This document shows positions 1 to 7,479 of a stretch of DNA of 18,389 nucleotides, in pieces. A program made the position numbers and the translations under genes. Every line of letters starts with the position of its first letter. Position 1 is the stretch's first letter. The notes beneath the pieces were generated by a model. It made no database searches and was not told the DNA's origin. It saw only the letters and a program-made list of their open reading frames with translations. This stretch comes from JAKEGK01 sp036507695 (GTDB lineage: Bacteria > Pseudomonadota > Gammaproteobacteria > SZUA-152): assembly GCA_036507695.1 (NCBI GenBank), contig DATCIR010000160.1, positions 1 to 18,389 on the forward strand, read 5' to 3'.

Positions 1-22
1 CACGGATTGTTCGTAAAAACCA

Positions 23-1234
23 CTATCTGGCATTGCCGGTGCTGTGGTATTGAGCGGCGATAAGCGCGATTAGTTGCCGGGCGATTTGGGTTTTGGAGGC
101 TTTGGGCAGTTGTTTGTTTCCGCCATGCCAATAGACCGCGACTTCATTGTCGGGGCTGTCAAAGCCGATATCCGTGCGGCTGATGTCGTTTGCTACAATC
201 ATCCCTAGTGACTTTTGCTGCAGTTTTTGAATGGCGTGTTGTTCCACGTTATCGCTTTCGGCGGCGAAGCCCACGGCAAACACGCCGGGATATGCGCCCG
301 TCACGTCCTGTAATATATCCGGATTGCGCACCAGTTCCAGGCTGAGTTGCGGCTGGTCTTTTTTGATTTTTTGGCTCACGGGTTCCGCAGGCCGGTAGTC
401 CGCGACGGCGGCGGCCGCGATAAAAATAGCGCCGTGCTTTACCTGTTCAATCACCGCCGCATGCATTTGCTGCGCGGTTTGCACGTCGATCCGTTGGACT
501 TTATGGGGAGTTGGCAATTGGGTGGGGCCGCTGATTAAAACGCAATGCGCGCCGGCTTCCACCACGGCTTCTGCCAGCGCGTATCCCATGCGCCCGGAAC
601 TGTGGTTGCTGAGATAACGCACGGGATCGATTGGCTCACGGGTGGGGCCGGCGGTGATAACGACCGTGAGTCCGGCCAACGCGCCGGTTTCGAACAGGCC
701 GGCGATGTGCTCGCGGATGATTTGCGGTTCCAGCATGCGCCCGGGACCCACGTCGCCGCAAGCCTGATCGCCGCTGGCCGGCCCCCATATATGTATACCG
801 CGTTGCTGCAGCAGGGCGATATTGGCCTGGGTGACGGGGTCCAGCCACATTTGCTGGTTCATGGCGGGCGCGATGGCGAGCGGCGCGGGCGTGGCCAGGC
901 AAACCGTGCTCAACAGGTCATCGGCGCGGCCTTGCGCCAGGCGGGCGATACTATTGGCGCTGGCGGGCGCGATCACCACCGCATCCGCCCAGCGCGCCAG
1001 TTCGATATGCCCCATGGCCGCTTCGGCGCTTTCGTCCAGCAAATCGCGGCGCACGGGATTCTGGCTGAGCGCCTGGAAAGTCAACGGACTAACGAATTCA
1101 GTGGCGGCCCGGGTCATGACCACGCGTACATCGGCACCGGCGTCGCGCAGCAGGCGCACCAGTTCGCAGGCTTTATAAGCGGCAATACTACCAGTTATTC
1201 CCAGTAATATTTGTTTGTTGGCCAGTCGTTTCAT
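23..1234 (-). CDS. coaBC: Bifunctional phosphopantothenoylcysteine decarboxylase / phosphopantothenate–cysteine ligase
   Basis: This cytoplasmic enzyme carries out two consecutive steps of coenzyme A synthesis: it joins cysteine to 4'-phosphopantothenate and then decarboxylates the product to 4'-phosphopantetheine. The 403-residue length is normal for the fused enzyme. The N-terminal flavoprotein (CoaC) half shows GITGSIAAYK (12–21), the catalytic histidine in GHIELARWAD (H76), the PAMN motif (123–126) and ACGDVGPGRM with the active-site cysteine C159. The C-terminal ligase (CoaB) half starts near residue 189 with TAGPTREPIDPVRYLSNHSSG, then AAAVADYRP (274–282) and KIKKD (289–293), which supplies the conserved lysine. 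The start at 1234 gives the standard N-terminus; only a weak AGGGA lies upstream. It is divergent from radC and its stop lies 22 bp from the window edge. Identity is very secure. Confidence 0.97.
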   Translation of the reverse strand: MKRLANKQILLGITGSIAAYKACELVRLLRDAGADVRVVMTRAATEFVSPLTFQALSQNPVRRDLLDESAEAAMGHIELARWADAVVIAPASANSIARLAQGRADDLLSTVCLATPAPLAIAPAMNQQMWLDPVTQANIALLQQRGIHIWGPASGDQACGDVGPGRMLEPQIIREHIAGLFETGALAGLTVVITAGPTREPIDPVRYLSNHSSGRMGYALAEAVVEAGAHCVLISGPTQLPTPHKVQRIDVQTAQQMHAAVIEQVKHGAIFIAAAAVADYRPAEPVSQKIKKDQPQLSLELVRNPDILQDVTGAYPGVFAVGFAAESDNVEQHAIQKLQQKSLGMIVANDISRTDIGFDSPDNEVAVYWHGGNKQLPKASKTQIARQLIALIAAQYHSTGNAR

Positions 1235-1406
1235 TGCGTAGAATTATCCCTGTCTGTGATGGGCGCCGGTGGAGTTCCGACGAACAGCGTATTGTAGACA
1301 ATAAACCAGTAAATGATGAGAAAAAACTGTATCCGGCGTAACAGAACAATAAAGCCCGGCGATACAATGACTCAGCTGACAAAAAAAGCCGAAAAGGAGT
1401 GCTAAT
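1235..1406. promoter_or_regulatory. Divergent coaBC/radC promoter region
   Basis: This 172-bp spacer must hold the start signals for both flanking genes. A perfect palindrome ATTGT-AG-ACAAT at 1291–1302 contains, read on the minus strand, a TACAAT -10-like hexamer about 57 bp before coaBC. A second TACAAT at 1363–1368 on the plus strand lies about 39 bp before radC. Neither has a convincing -35 hexamer at 16–18 bp, so both assignments are tentative. AAGGAG at 1394–1399 is a strong ribosome binding site for radC. Confidence 0.35.
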
Positions 1407-2081
1407 ATGTCGATTGTTGACTGGCCGGCGCATGAACGGCCGCGGGAAAAAATGTTGCTGCGCGGCGCGCAGGCGCTGTCCGATGCGGAACTACTGGCGA
1501 TTTTTCTGCGCACCGGCGTCAAGGGCAAAACCGCCGTGGACCTGGCCCGGGATTTACTCATCCAGTTTGGCAGTTTGCGCGGTTTGCTGGAAGCGGACCA
1601 GCGCCAATTCTGCCAATGCCTGGGGTTGGGGGAAGCCAAATACAGCCAATTGCACGCCACCCTGGAAATGAGCCGGCGTTACCTGGCGGAAAAAATGACG
1701 CGCGGGGATGCGCTGTGCAGCCCGGATGACACGCGCCGCTTCCTGATGGCAAAAATGTGCGCCCATCGCCAGGAAGTGTTCGCCTGTTTGTACCTGGATA
1801 ACCGCCACCGGGTCATCAGTTTTGACGAGATGTTTTACGGCACCATCAACATGGCCTCGGTGCATCCGCGCGAAATCGTGCAGCGCGCGTTAAAGCATAA
1901 CGCCAGCGCGGTGATATTGGCGCACAACCATCCCTCCGGTGTGGCGGAACCCAGTCAGGCGGACCGTGACCTGACCACGCAGCTGCAAAAAGCGCTGGCG
2001 CTGGTGGAAGTGCGGGTGCTGGATCACGTGGTGGTGGGCGACGGTGAGACGGTGTCGTTTGCCGAGCGGGGTTACCTGTAA
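1407..2081 (+). CDS. radC: RadC family JAMM/MPN+ protein
   Basis: A 224-residue chromosomal RadC. The first ~80 residues form the helix-hairpin-helix-like UPF0758 N-terminal region (PREKMLLRGAQALSDAELLA, then GLGEAKYSQL). The rest is a zinc metalloprotease-like JAMM domain with E141, the HNHPSG signature (H173, H175) and S183/D186, so the metal-binding set is intact. The family was once linked to DNA repair in E. coli, but that link was withdrawn and the cellular function remains unsettled. AAGGAG sits 7 bp before the ATG, which fixes the start. It converges with the chemoreceptor gene, whose stop lies 15 bp beyond the radC stop. I see no strong terminator between them. Confidence 0.95.
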   Translation: MSIVDWPAHERPREKMLLRGAQALSDAELLAIFLRTGVKGKTAVDLARDLLIQFGSLRGLLEADQRQFCQCLGLGEAKYSQLHATLEMSRRYLAEKMTRGDALCSPDDTRRFLMAKMCAHRQEVFACLYLDNRHRVISFDEMFYGTINMASVHPREIVQRALKHNASAVILAHNHPSGVAEPSQADRDLTTQLQKALALVEVRVLDHVVVGDGETVSFAERGYL

Positions 2082-2096
2082 CGGACAGCGTCCTAT

Positions 2097-3725
2097 TTAT
2101 ATCTTAAAACGTTTGACCAGCGACTGCATATTAGCTGAATTTGATTTTAGTTGCTGCGCACCGGAGAGTAACACACTGACTTGATTATTGGCGGATTCCG
2201 AATTTTGTTTTAACCTGTTGATCATATCGGCAATATGATCAATTTCCTTGGTTTGGCTTTCAATGTGTTGAAAAACCGAAGTAGTAATTTGCGTAAGCTC
2301 CGCGGTTTTCTCGCTGCAGTTTAACGTATCCTGTGAAGAATTTTCCAACGCGGTAATGTTTTCATTGGAATCGGCAACAAACGTTTGTAATGCTTCCACG
2401 ATCGTGCTGATGCGTGACGATATGGTGTCCGCAAGGGCGGAAATTTCCTCGGTTGCCTCACGTGTATGTTCCGCCAAATTACGGACTTCGTCAGCGACTA
2501 CCGCAAAACCTCTTCCATGCTCGCCTGCACGCGCTGCTTCTATGGCCGCGTTTAATGCCAGTAAATTTGTTTGCGAAGAAATTTCATTGACGGTGCGTGC
2601 GACTGTATTAATGGTGTTGGCTGTCTCGGCAAGTGCGCGCGTATCAGCCGCTGTAGATTCAATGCCGTTCTGAAATGCGCGGTAGTTTGCGACCACTTTG
2701 CAAATCTTATGTGACGACTCTTCCACCAGGCGGGCGACTTCTGTAATTTGAGAAGAAGCGTCTTGCAACACATTCTTGGCGGTATTAGCCGAGTATTGCA
2801 TCGAGTCAGAATTGGTTTGGATAAATTCAACACTTTTAAGTATATCCGCGGAAGAAGTGGCAATGGCGCTGCCGGCATGGTTCAAATCGCCGGCTTGTGT
2901 GTTTAATGAATTGGAATTATCGCTGATCGCGCTGACAATTTCGTGCAGGTCTTTGGCGGTTAATTTTAGTGCGGACATCATCTTACCAATTTCATCCTTG
3001 CCGATATTGCCAAAATCAATATCCAGTTCACCTTTTGCGATTCTGGAAATAGCCTGTTGGGTTTGTGTGAGAGGAGTGATAAACATGTAAGCAGCGGCGA
3101 TACTCATCACTACGCCAATTACCACCGCAATTGCAATTACCCCCAATAAATTCCATACCATATTTTTGCCGGATACCGTAATTTCCTCAAGTTGATGCTG
3201 GAGTGAATCCGTCTCGTGTTTCACAATATCTGTGGCCAGTTGATGGACTTTTGACACTTCTTCGCTGAGTTGGTCGCGGATGGCAAGCGCTTCCTGGTTA
3301 TGGTTTATCTTCGCGTGTTTGATTAATTCAATTTCCTGCTCACGAATGTCCCTCAGCGTCCTGCCCAACATCGCGACATTTGCGTTATCGGAAAGAGATT
3401 CCTGCAATAATTGAATGTTTTTCTCCAACTCGGATGATGCTTTGATAGCGGCAATAGCGGCATTCCGGATTTTGTCGGAATCTTCTTCGGCAATTACCTC
3501 AGCCTTTGCGACCGACATTTCCAGCATGGCGATTCTGGAATTATTCGCATGAGAGAAACGGTTTAGTGATTCAGCTACGAGATTCTTGGAATCATTCGTC
3601 AAATTCAAAATTGCAATACTGCTAACCGCACCGATAGCAATGGTAAATGAAAGCATAATTACCGAGAAAAATATAAATTTTTTCCTCCAAGAAATATTTC
3701 CGATGCAGTTGAAAATCCACTTCAT
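2097..3725 (-). CDS. Methyl-accepting chemotaxis protein (four-helix-bundle-type sensor, HAMP, MA domain)
   Basis: A 542-residue membrane chemoreceptor. A short cytoplasmic N-terminus leads into TM1 (about 17–40), a periplasmic, largely helical and charged ligand region (about 41–188, consistent with a 4HB_MCP-like bundle), TM2 (about 189–216), HAMP (about 217–268, with PLTQTQQAISRIAKGELD) and a long coiled-coil signalling domain. The highly conserved hairpin tip lies at about 381–415 (EISSQTNLLALNAAIEAARAGEHGRGFAVVADEVRNLAE, given here only as an identifier of the family tip). No C-terminal CheR-binding pentapeptide is present. I chose the ATG at 3725 because AAGGA stands 7 bp upstream; an in-frame ATG at 3761 would overlap the preceding cytochrome reading frame. 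It lies 13 bp after the broken cytochrome gene, on the same strand, and the two were probably co-transcribed. No che genes are in the window. The ligand is unknown. Confidence 0.93.
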   Translation of the reverse strand: MKWIFNCIGNISWRKKFIFFSVIMLSFTIAIGAVSSIAILNLTNDSKNLVAESLNRFSHANNSRIAMLEMSVAKAEVIAEEDSDKIRNAAIAAIKASSELEKNIQLLQESLSDNANVAMLGRTLRDIREQEIELIKHAKINHNQEALAIRDQLSEEVSKVHQLATDIVKHETDSLQHQLEEITVSGKNMVWNLLGVIAIAVVIGVVMSIAAAYMFITPLTQTQQAISRIAKGELDIDFGNIGKDEIGKMMSALKLTAKDLHEIVSAISDNSNSLNTQAGDLNHAGSAIATSSADILKSVEFIQTNSDSMQYSANTAKNVLQDASSQITEVARLVEESSHKICKVVANYRAFQNGIESTAADTRALAETANTINTVARTVNEISSQTNLLALNAAIEAARAGEHGRGFAVVADEVRNLAEHTREATEEISALADTISSRISTIVEALQTFVADSNENITALENSSQDTLNCSEKTAELTQITTSVFQHIESQTKEIDHIADMINRLKQNSESANNQVSVLLSGAQQLKSNSANMQSLVKRFKI

Positions 3726-3738
3726 AGAGGTGTCCTTC

Positions 3739-4193
3739 TTACTTGGGAAACACGTTGCCAATCAGATTGAGCAACCGGTACGCCTTTGTGCTTTGTCGAA
3801 TAAAATGCATTAAATCTCCAATCAGATTTTTCGACAATTCACCCGTAACAGGCGGCATATAGAGGCTAAGGTGATTGCTCTCGCCGCCTCCGCTGATTAC
3901 ATTTGCTAACTATTAAGCGTGCCTGATTGCGTAGATGCACACTGTAAAATTACCGGGCCGCGGTTATGCAAGCTTACTGGACTGCGCTTGCTAGACATGG
4001 TTGATACTCTCCCACTTCTATCTGCTTTTGAACCATGGCAACGCGCGCAATAGTGCATGAAAAGCTTTTTGCCGGCATGATATTGAGCCGGATTATCCGG
4101 TGTCATATCCGCGAATGCGCTTGTGTTAGAAGTCAATACGATAAGCGTCGAAGCGATTGAACAGGGCATGACACGCAACAATCCGTTTTTCAT
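3739..4193 (-). pseudogene. Frameshifted c-type cytochrome gene
   Basis: Read from the ATG at 4193 (AAGGTG just upstream), the frame encodes a signal peptide ending near SAFA, then HAGKKLFMHYCARCHG with a heme-binding CARCH, and stops at 3908–3906 after 95 residues. That is too short and lacks the axial methionine. The missing half is present in another frame, from about 3909 to a TAA at 3741–3739: LANVISGGGGES, SLYMPPVTGELS (candidate heme-ligand Met) and IGDLMHFIRQ, the usual C-terminal helix. A single-base loss near 3906–3912 would explain the break, since the second frame itself has a stop at 3912–3910. The motif order matches each half of the two-heme cytochrome at 6320–7027 (CxxCH, GR.S, GG, MP..GE.LS), so it is probably a single-heme relative. 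A sequencing error at this point would give the same picture. Confidence 0.8.
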
Positions 4194-4611
4194 GAATCAC
4201 CTTTTTCTTGTTAAATCTGTGTGACTGAATTGCATAAAGCACTGGCAACTGACTTCACTGCAAATTACATACCCGAATACTTTTTGTACCGGTTCCAGGG
4301 AAATCCGGCACTGACGACATTATCGGTGAGGGCCGGGATTACTTTAGGGGAAAATCAACTCTTTAAAACCGCATTTAATGTACTGTGGAGATTAAACACG
4401 TAACGTTGCTTGTGTACATACATTTGCATTTGTTTGTCCGCAGACACATGGCCGCGCGAAAGGCGAGTAGCTGTGTGACTTTTGAGGAAAAAAGTTAAGT
4501 ATTTCCGTGCGAAACCGCTATACGTCGGCAGCCGGGATTATTGTGTCGTGGTGAGTATGTCCGGTAAAGCATATTATGAAATTGCAGATCAAATCATGAG
4601 GAACGTTATCA
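4194..4611. other. Divergent intergenic region between broken cytochrome/MCP and peroxidase cluster
   Basis: This AT-rich spacer of 418 bp separates two divergent redox-related transcription units and should hold promoters for both. I could not identify convincing -35/-10 pairs, a sigma-54 GG/GC pair, or an Fnr/Crp half-site pair. A 60-codon GTG-initiated frame at 4221–4403 has no ribosome binding site and no recognisable motif, so I do not call it. AGGA at 4598–4601 is the likely ribosome binding site of the peroxidase gene. Confidence 0.5.
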
Positions 4612-5637
4612 ATGAATGCAACAACATCGAATACCATGAAACGGCGCATTCTAAAAGTGTGTATAGTCACGCTAATTACTGTTGGAGCCGGCATAAGTCA
4701 GGGATTTGCGGCAAAGAAAGATTATTTACCTCCCGAACGAGTGCCTGAACCTGAAAACAATAAAACTACTCCTGAAAGAGTGGAGTTAGGCAAGTCGTTG
4801 TTTTTTGACCCCCGTTTGTCCGGTTCAAACTGGATTAGCTGCGGGACTTGTCACAACCCGGCTTTGGCATGGTCCGATTCATTACCCACCGCGATCGGTG
4901 TTGATATGAAGGTGTTGGGCCGATCAACACCCACTATATTAAATGTTGCATACAACAAGCATCAATTCTGGGACGGCCGTTCAGGCACGTTGGAACATCA
5001 GGCGACCGGACCGATACAGGCTGATGGTGAAATGGCGCAGGATATGCCTTCCTTGACTCGGGAGCTAGTGAATATCAAGGGCTATTTACCCTTATTTGAG
5101 AAAGCCTACCCTGGCGAAGGAATCAGCGAGGAAACAATCGGTAAAGCGATTGCCGCATTTGAACGCACTGTTGTTTCAAACTACAACACCCCATTTGACC
5201 GCTGGCTGCGTGGTGATGAGTCCGCTATTTCCGCAGCCGCAAAACGAGGATTCGAATTGTTTGATGGCAAGGCGCGCTGCAACCTGTGCCACATGGGTCA
5301 CAATTTTCAGGATGACGGTTTTCACAATATCGGTCTTCCCAATAATACTGATGACGGACGTTACGCTATTAAGAAAGTGAAAGTGTTAAAGGGGGCATTT
5401 AAAACACCTACTTTGCGTAACATTACCAAAACAGCTCCTTATATGCATAACGGAGTTTATTCCACGCTTGAAGATGTTATCAAACATTACGATAAAGGTG
5501 GGATTGCAAAAGCCAACCTTTCGCCAACAATGAAACCGCTAAACCTGACAGCCAGCGAAACGCAGGATTTGGAACAGTTTCTGTTTACATTGGATGAAGA
5601 AGCAAAGGAATTTCCATTGCCGGTGTTGCCGAACTGA
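4612..5637 (+). CDS. Di-heme cytochrome c peroxidase (CcpA/MauG family), periplasmic
   Basis: A 341-residue exported enzyme of the bacterial di-heme peroxidase family, which typically reduces hydrogen peroxide in the periplasm using electrons from small cytochromes or cupredoxins. An N-terminal hydrophobic signal (about 12–33, ending GFAA) precedes PERVELGKSLFFDPRLS, the first heme site CGTCH (77–81), FWDGRSGTLEHQ (119–130), the second heme site CNLCH (223–227), and FKTPTLRN...APYMHNG (263–281). M278 is at the position of the distal ligand in classical peroxidases, where MauG has tyrosine; this favours peroxidase over MauG-type chemistry. AGGA 10 bp upstream supports the ATG at 4612; a second ATG eight codons later has no such site. 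It is followed after 34 bp by a cupredoxin gene, a plausible electron donor. Family assignment is firm, substrate inferred. Confidence 0.93.
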   Translation: MNATTSNTMKRRILKVCIVTLITVGAGISQGFAAKKDYLPPERVPEPENNKTTPERVELGKSLFFDPRLSGSNWISCGTCHNPALAWSDSLPTAIGVDMKVLGRSTPTILNVAYNKHQFWDGRSGTLEHQATGPIQADGEMAQDMPSLTRELVNIKGYLPLFEKAYPGEGISEETIGKAIAAFERTVVSNYNTPFDRWLRGDESAISAAAKRGFELFDGKARCNLCHMGHNFQDDGFHNIGLPNNTDDGRYAIKKVKVLKGAFKTPTLRNITKTAPYMHNGVYSTLEDVIKHYDKGGIAKANLSPTMKPLNLTASETQDLEQFLFTLDEEAKEFPLPVLPN

Positions 5638-5671
5638 TGACATTGAAAATAGAGAGAAAAGGAGACGAAAA

Positions 5672-6010
5672 ATGACGCGCAATGTGATTAGCTGTTTAAT
5701 GTTTTTAATTTTGACTGTTGCAGCGTTTCAGGCAAGCGCCATAGACTATACCGTCAAGCAGTTGGACAAGGCTTTTGTGATGGACGGCAAGAGAATCGGT
5801 AAGTTTGAAGTGAAACTAGGCGACATTATTCACTTTGAAAACCAAGACCCTTGGTTTCACAACATTTTCTCTTTGTCTGATACAAAAACATTCGACTTGG
5901 GTTCATATCCCAAGGGTGAGTCTCGTGCAGTGACTTTCGACAAGGCCGGCAAGATCGAGATTGAATGCGCAATTCATCCCGGCATGTTTATGGAAGTTGA
6001 CGTGAAGTAG
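5672..6010 (+). CDS. Periplasmic cupredoxin (type-1 copper, plastocyanin-like)
   Basis: A small exported blue-copper protein of 112 residues. Residues 1–23 form a signal peptide ending ASA. The mature domain (~89 residues) shows the beta-barrel pattern of plastocyanin-like proteins, with the four type-1 copper ligands visible: H63 in WFHN, then C99, H102 and M105 in CAIHPGM. AAAAGGAG lies 8 bp before the ATG at 5672; a longer in-frame reading from 5594 overlaps the end of the peroxidase gene, lacks a signal peptide at its start and is rejected. The gene lies 34 bp after the peroxidase on the same strand, so the two are probably one operon and the cupredoxin could deliver electrons to the peroxidase. 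The role is inferred from context; the fold and copper site are clear. Confidence 0.9.
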   Translation: MTRNVISCLMFLILTVAAFQASAIDYTVKQLDKAFVMDGKRIGKFEVKLGDIIHFENQDPWFHNIFSLSDTKTFDLGSYPKGESRAVTFDKAGKIEIECAIHPGMFMEVDVK

Positions 6011-6319
6011 TTAAACCTGGATTCCGCGGTTGATCGCTTTATAAAATCGCCAACCATATGCTGTCATTTTATTTTCAGGCACGAAAGAGGTTTACCCGCC
6101 GGGTGAGCAACGCCACGCAGTGGATTGCGCGATTTTCAGAGTGCATGGTGCGTTGCAATTCCTTGGAATGGAGCGGCCATTCCGCATTCCCTTCCCTAGA
6201 GGGCGGCGTCTTGCCCTGTACTCCGAAAATTGCACACTCCGCCGCATCCAACTGCGGATTCGAGGTTAAACGGTAAATGAAGCCGATATACGTAAACAGT
6301 AAGGTATGGAGTTAAAGAA
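6011..6319. repeat. Intergenic region with nested inverted repeat (arms 6122–6148 and 6214–6240)
   Basis: No gene is supported here. The left arm (6122–6148) and the reverse complement of the right arm (6214–6240) agree at 21 of 27 positions, and two of the mismatches are G·U-compatible in RNA. Inside lies a second hairpin, GGAATGG-AGCGG-CCATTCC at 6165–6183. The whole could fold as a ~119-nt branched hairpin if transcribed between the cupredoxin and cytochrome genes, or be a small non-coding repeat element. The GC-richer composition of this segment differs from the flanking genes. GGAG at 6309–6312 serves the following cytochrome gene. Confidence 0.6.
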
Positions 6320-7027
6320 ATGAATGTAAGTAGATTGCGATGGACACACGTCATATCGTATCTGACGCTGGTAATTTTCACGGTGATTGCCAGCGGCATT
6401 GCTTACAGTGCCGCTGACCGGAATTCCAGAGTTTTAGAACAGGGTAAAGATAACGACTCGCTGAAGGAAGTCCGTTCAACGTACAATAAATCGCAAGTGC
6501 GTGGCGCTATTGTGTTTAAAAACTATTGTGTGGTTTGTCATGGCGAAAGTGGTGACGGAAAATCCAGGGGTGCAAAATTGTACGGTACCAGCAACCTCAT
6601 TATAAAACCCAATTCTAAGTTTTTTTATGAGCAAATTGTCAGATTGGGTGGTGAAGCTACGGGTAAATCGCCTTTTATGCCGATTTGGGAAGATGAACTC
6701 TCGGAAGAACAAATCATTGACGTAGTTAAGTACCTCTATGTATTAAGAGATCCCATTCAACGCGGCCAAGCGGTTTTTTATACAAACTGTATTTTGTGCC
6801 ATGGAATTAATGGGGATGGTAAGGGACGCGCCTCGGTGTTGTACAATCCACCGCCGAGTGATTTAACGCGCAGCGATAAAAATATAGAGTATAAACGAAG
6901 GATCGTCAGTCTGGGTGGCGCAGCCATGGGGCGCTCGCAAGTAATGCCGATATGGGGCGAGCAACTCTCGGAACAAGAAATTAACGACGTGGTGGATTAC
7001 ATCGAGAAAATCAAGGTAACACAGTAG
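6320..7027 (+). CDS. Exported two-heme cytochrome c with duplicated domain
   Basis: A 235-residue protein made of an N-terminal hydrophobic signal or anchor (about 12–32) and two homologous single-heme cytochrome c domains. Domain 1 has CVVCHGESGDGK (heme CVVCH 70–74) and a candidate ligand M120 in FMPIWEDELSEEQ. Domain 2 has CILCHGINGDGK (heme CILCH 157–161) and M209 in VMPIWGEQLSEQE. The shared LGG..(A)xGxS..MPIW..(E/Q)LSE.(Q/E)I.DVV pattern shows an internal duplication. It should act as a periplasmic electron carrier. GGAG stands 7 bp before the ATG. It follows the cupredoxin after 309 bp that hold an inverted repeat, so it may be a separate transcription unit. The broken cytochrome on the other strand at 3739–4193 resembles a single repeat of this protein. 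Confidence 0.9.
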   Translation: MNVSRLRWTHVISYLTLVIFTVIASGIAYSAADRNSRVLEQGKDNDSLKEVRSTYNKSQVRGAIVFKNYCVVCHGESGDGKSRGAKLYGTSNLIIKPNSKFFYEQIVRLGGEATGKSPFMPIWEDELSEEQIIDVVKYLYVLRDPIQRGQAVFYTNCILCHGINGDGKGRASVLYNPPPSDLTRSDKNIEYKRRIVSLGGAAMGRSQVMPIWGEQLSEQEINDVVDYIEKIKVTQ

Positions 7028-7033
7028 TACTAG

Positions 7034-7219
7034 CCCGCCCCCTTCGATAGACTGACCCCAAAGGGCGTTGCCCGAATGCTCAAGAACGACATCCGCACGA
7101 TGCAGGAGGTTGTCGCCGGTATGCAGGATGATCTGCGGCTGTTCCAGGATGTGCAGCAGCTCAAGCAGTGGCTAAAGGATTGCCGGATTCCCGAGCCGGA
7201 GTTTGATCCGTACTTTTGA
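7034..7219 (+). pseudogene. C-terminal remnant of an unrecognised gene
   Basis: A reading frame opens right after a TAG at 7031 and runs about 61 codons to a TGA at 7217–7219. An internal ATG at 7076 would give only 47 residues and has no ribosome binding site. The protein is strongly helical and amphipathic (VVAGMQDDLRLFQDVQQLK, then WLKDC) and ends in EPEFDPYF, which reads like a genuine C-terminus rather than random sequence. I do not recognise the family. It is more GC-rich than the cytochrome gene that stops 6 bp upstream, which suggests a truncated import. It could be a small intact gene, but that is less likely. Confidence 0.45.
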
Positions 7220-7326
7220 GTGATGCCGTGTCTGGAGTGCAGGCCATGACAACGCCTCGCGCCATGTTCCCCTGAATAAGTGGGAGTGGAGAGAAACAAG
7301 GGACCGGGGAAATAAGGGCAGAGTCC

Positions 7327-7372
7327 ACTTACTTTACAGCGAACTTAGTTACAGCAAACTTAGTTACAGCAA
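7327..7372. repeat. Short tandem direct repeat, about three copies of a 15-bp unit
   Basis: Two exact copies of ACTTAGTTACAGCAA (7343–7357 and 7358–7372) follow a diverged copy ACTTACTTTACAGCGA (7327–7342). The array overlaps the end of the GAGTCCACTTAC stretch, so it looks like local slippage duplication at the edge of an old repeat element. Confidence 0.8.
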
Positions 7373-7453
7373 ACAAGGCCGCCACATTGCTGGCCTGCCG
7401 GAGTCGCGCCGCAAGGGCGGTTACTAAACTTCCCGCGCACGATGTTTGTACGA

Positions 7454-7479
7454 AAAGGCCGGCGGCGATGCCGGCCTTT
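7454..7479 (+). terminator. Terminator-like hairpin without an adjacent gene
   Basis: AAAGGCCGGC (7454–7463) pairs perfectly with GCCGGCCTTT (7470–7479) around a 6-nt loop, a 10-bp stem. The stem is flanked by A's on one side and T's on the other, so it could stop transcription from either direction. The run after the stem (CTTTATATTT) is a weak U-tract. No intact gene ends just before it. It may end a lost gene or bound the accessory block. Confidence 0.5.

Noticed and set aside
545..1207. 220-codon plus-strand frame opposite coaBC
   Set aside because: Complementary-strand shadow of a well conserved gene, with no homology that I recognise.
4235..4265. Possible sigma-54 promoter around CTGGCAACTGACTTCACTGCA
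   Set aside because: The GG and GC dinucleotides are 14 bp apart instead of the required 10.
4221..4403. 60-codon GTG-initiated frame in the spacer before the peroxidase gene
   Set aside because: No ribosome binding site, no recognisable motif, rare start codon, and position inside a divergent promoter region.
4482..4748. 88-codon frame upstream of and overlapping the peroxidase gene
   Set aside because: Its last 46 codons are an out-of-frame reading of the peroxidase signal peptide region and the rest is not protein-like.
6058..6276. 72-codon frame between the cupredoxin and cytochrome genes
   Set aside because: It runs through both arms of the inverted repeat, so its length reflects the repeat and not a protein.
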